Assembly (NCBI GenBank): GCA_910580225.1
Contig: CAJTXE010000083.1
Span: forward strand, 1-5,055
Length of the DNA: 5,055 nucleotides
Origin: an uncultured Acetatifactor sp.
GTDB taxonomy: Bacteria; Bacillota; Clostridia; Lachnospirales; Lachnospiraceae
Reading direction: 5' to 3'
A program made the position numbers and the translations under genes. Positions 1 to 4,606 of this stretch are shown here, piece after piece; position 1 is the stretch's first letter; each line of letters begins with the position of its first letter. Below the pieces are notes generated by a model. It had not been told where the DNA came from. It saw only the letters and a program-made list of their open reading frames with translations, and did not search any database.

Positions 1-104
1 CCTTTATTTTGGAATTTTCAGGGTTGCATTACTGTTCATTTGTCAAGGTTCAAATAAATTTGCGATATTTTCATCACTCTGTTGTTTTCAGCGACAACTT
101 TGAT

Positions 105-133
105 AGAATATCACAAGATTTTATCTTTGTCAA
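105..133 (-). promoter_or_regulatory. Putative leftward sigma-A promoter (P2)
   Basis: On the minus strand a perfect -35 box TTGACA (133-128) is followed by a 17-base spacer and TATTCT (110-105), which matches the -10 consensus at four of six positions. It points out of the left edge, so it would drive a gene not in the window. GTTGTCG lies 6 bases after the -10, a motif also found after the companion promoter at 200-228. Sequence match only; in AT-rich DNA such matches can arise by chance. Confidence 0.45.
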
Positions 134-167
134 CAACTTTTTTAAATTTTTTATTTCATTCTGTTTT

Positions 168-192
168 GTTGTGGGGTGTGTTCCCCGACAAC
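168..192. repeat. GC-stem hairpin in AT-rich spacer
   Basis: GTTGT-GGGG (168-176) pairs with CCCC-G-ACAAC (183-192) around a 6-base loop, giving nine base pairs with one bulged G. Neither strand has a T run after the stem, so it does not look like an intrinsic terminator. On the minus strand it lies at the expected transcript start of promoter P1 (200-228), where it could act in the leader. The rest of 1-262 is T-rich on the plus strand, with no convincing gene. Confidence 0.35.
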
Positions 193-199
193 GACATTC

Positions 200-228
200 A
201 GTATATCACCACATCTTCCACTTGTCAA
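200..228 (-). promoter_or_regulatory. Putative leftward sigma-A promoter (P1)
   Basis: The minus strand carries TTGACA (228-223), a 17-base spacer and TATACT (205-200), close to the ideal sigma-A promoter. It begins about 35 bases after the ATPase stop codon and points left, so it probably serves a gene beyond the window rather than the importer operon. GTTGTCG follows 7 bases after the -10. No terminator is visible between the ATPase stop and this site, so importer transcripts may read through. Confidence 0.55.
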
Positions 229-262
229 CACATAATTTTACTTTTTTTTACATTTTTTTATG

Positions 263-1039
263 TCATCGAAATGTACCATCTGCTATGTCGTAAAAATACT
301 GTACACCGTTCTCGGTCCCATGAGCTTTCACACTTACATCATATAACTGACCTATCATATTCGTTTTCAGAACTTCCTCCGGTGTCCCTGACATTACGAT
401 CTTCCCTTCCCGGAGCGCAACTATTCTGTCCGAAAGTTTCAATGCAAGCAAAATATCATGAAGGACAAGGATAATCGTCCTGCCTTTTTTTGACAGCTGT
501 CTCATCAGCTGCGCAAATTTCAGCTGCTGTCCGATATCCAGGTATGTGGTAGGCTCATCCATGACAATGACCTCTGCCTGCTGCGCCATTGCCATGGCAA
601 TATATACCTTCTGCCGCATCCCGCCGGACAGCTCTGCCATCTGCCTGTGGGCGTATTCCGTAATCCCCATTTCCTTCATGGCCGCTTCTGCTATTCCCCG
701 GTCCCTTTTCCCATACCTTCTGGGATAATTTAAATAGGGAAAACGCCCATGCAAAACCATGCGCTCTACTGTTACATCCGGTACGGTTTTCCCCTGAGGC
801 AGATAAGCGATTTTTCTGGCCAGTTCAGGCCGGGACAGTGATTTTACGGATACACCGTCTATTCTGATCTCTCCCTCCCGATAATCCAGAAAGCCCAGCA
901 ATACCTTCAACAAAGTACTTTTGCCGCTGCCGTTTGTTCCGATGAGAGTCGTCACCTCCCCTCCTGCTGCCCGGAAATCCACATCATGCAGGATCTCATT
1001 TTTACCGTATCCGGCAGATATCTTTTCCATTTCTATCAT
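263..1039 (-). CDS. ABC transporter ATP-binding protein, FecE/BtuD family
   Basis: This is the cytoplasmic ATPase of an iron-complex/cobalamin-type importer, expected to work as a dimer under the permease encoded upstream. With the ATG at 1039 it is 258 residues, the usual family length. All nucleotide-binding motifs are intact: Walker A GTNGSGKST (34-42), Q-loop Gln82 in YLPQGK, signature LSGGM (137-141), Walker B VIVMDEP (157-163), D-loop TTYLD (164-168) and switch His194 in LVLHD. A longer frame can begin at a TTG at 1078, but those extra codons read through the ribosome site (AGGGAGGAA, 1059-1051) and have no site of their own. The ATG at 1039 starts the normal family N-terminus (MIEMEKISAGYG). 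The gap to the permease stop is 143 bases, long for this operon type. The transported substrate cannot be told from this subunit. Confidence 0.93.
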   Translation of the reverse strand: MIEMEKISAGYGKNEILHDVDFRAAGGEVTTLIGTNGSGKSTLLKVLLGFLDYREGEIRIDGVSVKSLSRPELARKIAYLPQGKTVPDVTVERMVLHGRFPYLNYPRRYGKRDRGIAEAAMKEMGITEYAHRQMAELSGGMRQKVYIAMAMAQQAEVIVMDEPTTYLDIGQQLKFAQLMRQLSKKGRTIILVLHDILLALKLSDRIVALREGKIVMSGTPEEVLKTNMIGQLYDVSVKAHGTENGVQYFYDIADGTFR

Positions 1040-1059
1040 AATGACATTATTTCCTCCCT
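1036..1059 (-). promoter_or_regulatory. Ribosome site with three-codon ORF ahead of the ATPase
   Basis: The ribosome site AGGGAGGAA (1059-1051) is 13 bases from the in-frame ATG at 1039, which is long. Only 5 bases after GGAGG there is another ATG (1047-1045), out of frame, reading ATG TCA TTA TGA (Met-Ser-Leu-stop). Its stop overlaps the ATPase start as ATGA. Either ribosomes terminate and restart here, or the ATPase is started directly with loose spacing. Confidence 0.4.
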
Positions 1060-1182
1060 GCCCCTCTCCCGTTTTCAAAGACGGATACCATCCTCTGTAT
1101 CAAGTCCGCCCCAATGCCTGTACTTCACTATGATTTCAGAAACCAGTTTTTCAACACACTCCAGGCATCATAAGACCAGATC

Positions 1183-2184
1183 TCAGCCGCTTTCTGTCTC
1201 CTGCCCGCGGCGTACCAGGAGCAGGAGAAAAACAGGACCTCCTATCACGGACATCAATATCCCCACCGGCAATTCGTAGGGTGCAAACACCAGCCTGGAA
1301 GCCAGGTCGCAAAATGTAACAAAAGCCCCTCCGGAGACAACACACAGGGGCAGAAGTTTCCTGCTCTCATTCCCGGCCAGTCTGCGGACAAAATGCGGCA
1401 CAATCAGTCCCACAAAGCCCAGCAGTCCTGCAAAACTCACAGCCGCCCCGGCCAGCAGCGCAGACAGGACCAGGAAAAGCATACGGTAACGCCCTGCAGA
1501 CAATCCCACTCCTCTGGCTGTCTCATCCCCCAGAGTCAGCACATCCAGTTCATTACATAAAGTAAATAGCAAGATCACTCCCATGCCGATCAGAAATGCT
1601 GCCGGAAGCAGCCGGCTATAAGAGACTGCCGAAAAACCGCCCACACGGAAATCAATACTCAGCATCGCAAGATCCGTATCCAGAACCGTCACCGATTCGC
1701 AGACGGCATTTAGAATGCTGTTCAACGCTACACCGCTCAAAATCACCGTGGTCCTGGAAGCATAAAAACGGCGGGAAAAAAGAAAAATCAATAGAACACT
1801 CACCAGGCTTCCCCCAAACGCTGCCGCGGAAACCCAAATACCGGACAAAATGCCTGCACTGCAGCACAGAGTAACTCCCAGCCCCGCCCCGGCATTGACA
1901 CCGATAATGCCCGGGGAGGCCAGTCTGTTGGCAAGTACATTCTGCAGTACCGCCCCTGATGCCGCCAGTGCCGCCCCGGCAGACAGAGCGGCAATCGTCC
2001 GTGGCAGCCTGGCATACAGCAAAATACTCCGCTTCATATTTCCCTCCTCGCCCCGCAGAATACCGGGAAGCTCAGTGGGTGCAAAGCAGACACTGCCAAG
2101 GCACAGGCTCAGAATCACAGCCAGCAGGCAGACCGCGATTCCGCCTGACAGATAAACACTCCAGTCATGCTTTCCGTTTTTCAT
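1183..2184 (-). CDS. FecCD/BtuC-family ABC permease
   Basis: This is the integral membrane subunit of the importer, probably a homodimer because only one permease gene is present. From the ATG at 2184 it has 333 residues, the standard size for a roughly ten-helix FecCD protein. Family landmarks are in order: LPRTIAALSAGAALAASG (60-77) leading into GAVLQNVLANRLASPGIIG (77-95), the ATPase-coupling segment LGDETARGVG (218-227), LLGFVGLIVPHFVRRL (254-269) and the C-terminal ELPVGILMSVIGGPVFLLL (304-322). The frame is open further upstream to 2271, but those codons overlap the end of the receptor gene and encode hydrophilic, atypical residues. A G-rich ribosome site (GGAGCGGGGG, 2201-2192) precedes the ATG at 2184, and the first hydrophobic helix then starts near residue 12. 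It lies 31 bases after the receptor stop, consistent with one transcript. Confidence 0.93.
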   Translation of the reverse strand: MKNGKHDWSVYLSGGIAVCLLAVILSLCLGSVCFAPTELPGILRGEEGNMKRSILLYARLPRTIAALSAGAALAASGAVLQNVLANRLASPGIIGVNAGAGLGVTLCCSAGILSGIWVSAAAFGGSLVSVLLIFLFSRRFYASRTTVILSGVALNSILNAVCESVTVLDTDLAMLSIDFRVGGFSAVSYSRLLPAAFLIGMGVILLFTLCNELDVLTLGDETARGVGLSAGRYRMLFLVLSALLAGAAVSFAGLLGFVGLIVPHFVRRLAGNESRKLLPLCVVSGGAFVTFCDLASRLVFAPYELPVGILMSVIGGPVFLLLLVRRGQETESG

Positions 2185-2215
2185 CCGGATTCCCCCGCTC
2201 CTATCTGTTTCTCCT

Positions 2216-3175
2216 CTATTCTCCATATAAAATCCCGGCCAGATTCTCATAGGCCTCTGCCCAGCGTGCATTTGGCTTCAGATTGTAGAGATGCTTGTCC
2301 AGGATATGTACCTGTCCGTTTTTCACGGCATCCAGCTCGTTCCACAGCGGATTTTCCGAAAACATATCCTCTATATTTTGTTTTGTACCTTCCAGATCAT
2401 CACCTGATTGAACAATCAGGATATACTCGGGATTCTGCAGCATAATGCTCTCCGCACTCAGATTTTCCAGAAGCCTCTCCTCTGTATCCGCGATATTGAT
2501 ACAGCCCAGACTCTCCAGCATCTCTCCCAATACATTGCCGCTGTTGCCCTTAGCCCGAATGCTGGCAGCGGATGCCCGCATATACAACACTGTCCTGGGT
2601 TCTGCGTCCCGATATCGTTCCACAATTTCATGGATCTGTGCCTGAATCCCGGTTCCGTATTCTTCATAACGCCCGGTCTGTCCCGTAATATCCGTGCAGA
2701 TCTTCAGAACCCGAAGGTAATCCTCAAAGCCGGCCACGTCAAAATACGCCGCAGTGATTCCCGCTCCCTCCAGAGCCTCCTGCCATTCCAGATGCTGCGC
2801 CGTATTTGTGCTGGCCAGCACCAGATCCGGTTCTGCTGAAAACAACAGCTCCAGACTTAACCGCTTCGTCTCTCCCAAATTGACCGTCTCCCCGGACAGC
2901 GCCAGGTCGAAATCCACGAAAGCGTCCTCCGGCGCCGCACAGACTTCTCCCCCCGCCAACATCCACATGTCCGCATAGCTGCCCAGCAAAACGGCCACAC
3001 GCTCATGAGATGCCACCGTCACCTGCCTGCCCAGATCATCGGTAAAAGTATACCCCTCTCTGCCTGATATATCACTGTTTCTCTGCCCGCAGCCTGTCAG
3101 GCCGCACATCGCAAGAACAAGTAGGGCATAAAAATTAAGAAAAAAACCATATCCTGTCTGTCCCAGTCTTTCCAT
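2216..3175 (-). CDS. ABC transporter substrate-binding lipoprotein, FecB/BtuF-like
   Basis: This is the extracytoplasmic receptor of the importer, anchored to the outer face of the membrane. A hydrophobic signal peptide (about residues 10-25) ends in the lipobox LTGC, so Cys29 is the predicted lipidated residue. The mature part opens with YTFTDDLGRQVTV (42-54), the usual first strand of this helical-backbone (class III) binding-protein family. It contains AEPDLVLAS (114-122), a second lobe starting near RTVLYMRASAAS (194-205) and a typical C-terminal helix (ARWAEAYENLAGIL, 303-316). At 319 residues it is a normal full-length member. The ATG at 3175 has a ribosome site GAGGA (3189-3185) nine bases upstream. 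It is the first gene of the three-gene operon and follows a good promoter at 3250-3222. Ligand candidates are ferric siderophore, heme or cobalamin; nothing here decides among them. Confidence 0.92.
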   Translation of the reverse strand: MERLGQTGYGFFLNFYALLVLAMCGLTGCGQRNSDISGREGYTFTDDLGRQVTVASHERVAVLLGSYADMWMLAGGEVCAAPEDAFVDFDLALSGETVNLGETKRLSLELLFSAEPDLVLASTNTAQHLEWQEALEGAGITAAYFDVAGFEDYLRVLKICTDITGQTGRYEEYGTGIQAQIHEIVERYRDAEPRTVLYMRASAASIRAKGNSGNVLGEMLESLGCINIADTEERLLENLSAESIMLQNPEYILIVQSGDDLEGTKQNIEDMFSENPLWNELDAVKNGQVHILDKHLYNLKPNARWAEAYENLAGILYGE

Positions 3176-3221
3176 CCTTTCTTTTCCTCTTTCCTTTCTG
3201 TGCTGCTATACTTTCCTACCC

Positions 3222-3250
3222 ATAATACCCCAGCCGGATTCTCTTTTCAA
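3222..3250 (-). promoter_or_regulatory. Sigma-A promoter of the importer operon
   Basis: TTGAAA (3250-3245), exactly 17 bases, then TATTAT (3227-3222). Each hexamer has one mismatch to consensus. The start point would fall near 3215, giving a leader of about 40 bases before the receptor ATG with the ribosome site inside it. I see no Fur-like palindrome over the site. If this promoter is used, the folded-looking region 3251-3463 is upstream of the transcript rather than in its leader. Confidence 0.6.
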
Positions 3251-3413
3251 CTGTTTTCTGGTCTCCCTCCGGTTTGTTCTCTCCCCCTGCTGCAGTGCAA
3301 ACAGGGAATCTGAACCCTTACCTCCCCTCGTTTTGTTCCTCCATATACCGGCTTCCCGGAAACTCCCCCTCAAAACGGTCTCTTCCGGTGTCGGATATTC
3401 TGTCCTTCCATGC
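3251..3413 (-). other. G-rich intergenic element with several possible stems
   Basis: No convincing gene lies here. On the minus strand the stretch is purine- and G-rich and can form several stems: CGTTTTG (3377-3371) with CAAAACG (3335-3329), a perfect seven-pair helix enclosing CCGG-GAAG-CCGG (3359-3348); TCCG-ACAC-CGGA; and CCCTG with CAGGG (3308-3283). The last competes with AGGG/CCCT in the same place. It does not match the conserved boxes of cobalamin, SAM, TPP, FMN, lysine or c-di-GMP riboswitches as I know them. A 79-codon frame (3206-3445) crosses it but has no ribosome site. Possible identities are an unrecognised RNA, a regulatory DNA region or a dispersed element. Confidence 0.3.
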
Positions 3414-3463
3414 AAAAAAGACAAAGACATCCGCTGCATCGCCATGCACGCGAGACGCCTTTG
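3414..3463 (-). terminator. Strong intrinsic terminator (minus strand)
   Basis: A long stem begins with CAAAG (3467-region side, 3463-3459) pairing with CTTTG (3426-3422). It continues through about six further pairs including G-U, then two pairs between single-base bulges, and TGCAT/ATGCA closed by a GGCG tetraloop (3448-3435). That is roughly 18 pairs. It is followed at once by TCTTTTTT on the minus strand, and the opposite strand lacks a T run after the stem, so it acts leftward. It sits 73 bases after the coiled-coil gene and upstream of the importer promoter, so it most simply ends the upstream transcript. An attenuator role for the importer is an alternative. Confidence 0.75.
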
Positions 3464-3535
3464 CCTATTTCGTCTGCCTTATACCCCTAAAACCTTTTTA
3501 TCCTCCCCCCGCAAGCGCATTATCAGACCATATCA

Positions 3536-3889
3536 TCACTTCCGATTCTCATCCAAATAAAGCTGCACCCTGTTTTGAATATTTGTCACAACTTCAATGA
3601 CTCTGAAAAAGTCCTCATGGTCAAAATTCGCTTTTCCCTGCTCCATGTCCAGAAACGGGCTGTCCTCAAGATCCAGAATAATCTGATACAGGCAAGTCAT
3701 GGGCTGCAAGGCAAAACCCGAATAACCGTTCATATACTTCCAGTCATCTCTGGATTCCACAACATCCAGAAATTCCGCAAGACTCCAGGAATCCTTATCC
3801 CACACCTGATCAGACACCATCAGATAAGCCTTCTCCTCCTCATCCCCCCAGAGAGAATCATATTTTTCCTTCTTCTGCCGTTGTACCAT
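3536..3889 (-). CDS. Hypothetical acidic protein, probable C-terminal part of a frameshifted gene
   Basis: The 117-codon frame encodes an acidic, soluble, natural-looking protein with no membrane segment: KKEKYDSLWGDEEEKAYL (6-23), aromatic-rich centre (Trp/Tyr/Phe near 30-65) and a C-terminal helix ending YLDENRK. I do not recognise a catalytic motif. The nominal ATG at 3889 has no ribosome site, and the frame stays open upstream to the stop of the preceding gene (3923). The 35 bases in between read sensibly in a different frame (MEYSEEIYRTAK). This suggests the piece belongs to the same protein as 3923-4309 and is separated from it by indels. It may be untranslated, or translated at a low level from the weak start. 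A strong terminator follows 73 bases downstream. Confidence 0.6.
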   Translation of the reverse strand: MVQRQKKEKYDSLWGDEEEKAYLMVSDQVWDKDSWSLAEFLDVVESRDDWKYMNGYSGFALQPMTCLYQIILDLEDSPFLDMEQGKANFDHEDFFRVIEVVTNIQNRVQLYLDENRK

Positions 3890-3922
3890 AGCGCCGATAT
3901 TTTCGCCGTACGGTATATTTCT

Positions 3923-4309
3923 TCACTGTATTCCATTAACTTTTTTCTCGTCGGCAGCAGGCACAACAGCACCTCTCATAATGCGTCGGGCAACCTCCAT
4001 AATTTTCGCCATCTCTACCGCATAATCCGCCGCCGTATCCGCCTGCTGCTCCGGTGCCGCGGCATTCCAGTACACACAGTACTGCTCTGCCAGGTCGCCT
4101 AAGTAATCCTGATATTCTTCCTGCTTCTCCTTCAGCGCATCCAGCGTCAGCTCCAGAGTAGCTGCCTCGGCTTCACACTGTTCCTTTGCCGCCGGATGTA
4201 CTTCCATTCGACGGCGAAGGTTCTCCAGCTGCTTTGACACGGATACCTTCTCCTTCTGATATACCCTAATCTGTTCTCTGTAGATTTCCTGCGCTTCGCC
4301 TATCCTCAT
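3923..4309 (-). CDS. Hypothetical coiled-coil protein, probable N-terminal part of a frameshifted gene
   Basis: From the ATG at 4309 this frame encodes 128 residues starting MRIGEAQEIYREQI. About residues 8-75 are rich in Glu, Lys, Arg, Leu and Gln with heptad-like spacing (KEKVSVSKQLENLRRRMEV and TLELTLDALKEKQEEYQDYL), so a coiled coil is likely. A second helical part includes LAEQYCVYWNA and MAKIMEVARRIMRG. There is no signal peptide or membrane helix. The frame is open back to an ATG at 4528, but those codons run through the palindromic repeat at 4373-4449 and a promoter-like site, so I prefer 4309 although its ribosome site is weak (GCGGGCGGG directly upstream). The last six residues (VNGIQ and the stop at 3925-3923) look out of phase; see the reconstructed gene. 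Role unknown. Confidence 0.6.
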   Translation of the reverse strand: MRIGEAQEIYREQIRVYQKEKVSVSKQLENLRRRMEVHPAAKEQCEAEAATLELTLDALKEKQEEYQDYLGDLAEQYCVYWNAAAPEQQADTAADYAVEMAKIMEVARRIMRGAVVPAADEKKVNGIQ

Positions 4310-4372
4310 CCCGCCCGCTGATACGATTGTCCTGTTTGTTTCAAAACTCTGACGTTTTCTATCCTCTTTAGA

Positions 4373-4449
4373 GCGTGTTTGAAAATTGCTTTCCGCCAGC
4401 TGTACATCACAGTCTGCGGGAAATGAAACCCTCAAAAGTTCAAACACGC
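4373..4449. repeat. Palindromic, MITE-like dispersed element
   Basis: GCGTGTTTGAA (4373-4383) is an exact inverted repeat of TTCAAACACGC (4439-4449). Between them TTTCC-gc-CAG-CTGT (4390-4403) pairs with ACAG-t-CTG-cg-GGAAA (4409-4423) around ACATC, so the whole 77 bases fold into one long interrupted hairpin. No T run follows, so it is not a standard terminator. Read on the minus strand it encodes VSFPADCDVQLAESNFQTRS, which I recall as a recurrent spurious tail in Lachnospiraceae hypothetical proteins. That recall supports a multicopy element but is not proof. It sits in the leader of the coiled-coil gene. Confidence 0.6.
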
Positions 4450-4469
4450 CCCAGTGCTTTTCTGCATTT

Positions 4470-4498
4470 ATTATACACCTTTTAGCAAAAAATGCACG
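4470..4498 (-). promoter_or_regulatory. Candidate promoter with consensus -10
   Basis: A perfect TATAAT lies at 4475-4470 on the minus strand. The -35 region at the right distance (around 4498-4491) is poor, reading CGTGCA or TGCATT. A transcript would start near 4463, run through the palindromic element and reach the coiled-coil gene start at 4309 after about 150 bases. Evidence is a single hexamer, so the call is modest. Confidence 0.35.
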
Positions 4499-4606
4499 CG
4501 GAAATATTTCTGTTAATGTCCTCCTCATTTTTATGAAATTACAGGAATGACAGTTATAAGTTATATTGCTGATAGACGACTTGCTATGGTGGTTTTGAAA
4601 TTCGGT

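Larger units (their letters stand above)
3536..4309 (-). pseudogene. Reconstructed single gene for a ~257-residue coiled-coil protein, broken by two frameshifts
   Basis: Two frames on the same strand and in the same phase (4309-3923 and 3889-3536) are joined by a 50-base island that makes sense only in another phase. Reading the A6 run at 3946-3941 as A5 changes ...DEKKVNGIQ-stop into DEKKLMEYSEEIYRTAK. Reading the A4 run at 3903-3900 as A5 returns to phase as KNIGAMVQRQKKEKYDSLW. The join gives about 257 residues: N-terminal MRIGEAQEIYREQI, a long charged helical region, and an acidic C-terminal region. From memory, Lachnospiraceae hypothetical proteins carry a similar DEKKLMEY...KYDSLW stretch, but I could not search. 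Opposite one-base shifts could be real mutations, assembly errors or, less likely, recoding. Function unknown. Confidence 0.55.

Noticed and set aside
9..474. Plus-strand Phe/Ser-rich frames at the left edge
   Set aside because: They come from T-rich DNA, lack ribosome sites and overlap the ATPase gene on the other strand.
2185..2271. N-terminal extension of the permease
   Set aside because: It overlaps the receptor coding end, adds hydrophilic residues and has no ribosome site; the start at 2184 gives standard family length.
3230..3272. Crossing stems CCGGA/TCCGG and CCAG/CTGG suggesting a pseudoknot
   Set aside because: Stems of five and four pairs with a 19-base loop are easily found by chance, and they overlap the -35/-10 spacer.
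3234..3413. RNase P-like 3' end (AGAGAATCCGGCT)
   Set aside because: The obligatory 5' core GAGGAAAGTCC is missing; the likeness is limited to a few bases.
3206..3445. 79-codon minus-strand frame starting MAMQRMSLSF
   Set aside because: It starts inside the terminator stem without a ribosome site, is rich in Arg, crosses the importer promoter and looks like translated structured intergenic DNA.
3181..3540. Cobalamin riboswitch upstream of the importer
   Set aside because: Fragments such as GGGAAGCCGG look similar, but the B12 box and the GCCACTG core are absent in the required order.
3575..4102. 175-codon plus-strand frame
   Set aside because: It lies opposite the coiled-coil gene, has shadow-type composition and no ribosome site; other plus-strand frames across the window are the same.
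4310..4528. N-terminal extension of the coiled-coil gene to the ATG at 4528
   Set aside because: It would be translated through the palindromic element and the TATAAT site; the ATG precedes rather than follows the AGGAGG, and the peptide is unlike the rest of the protein.
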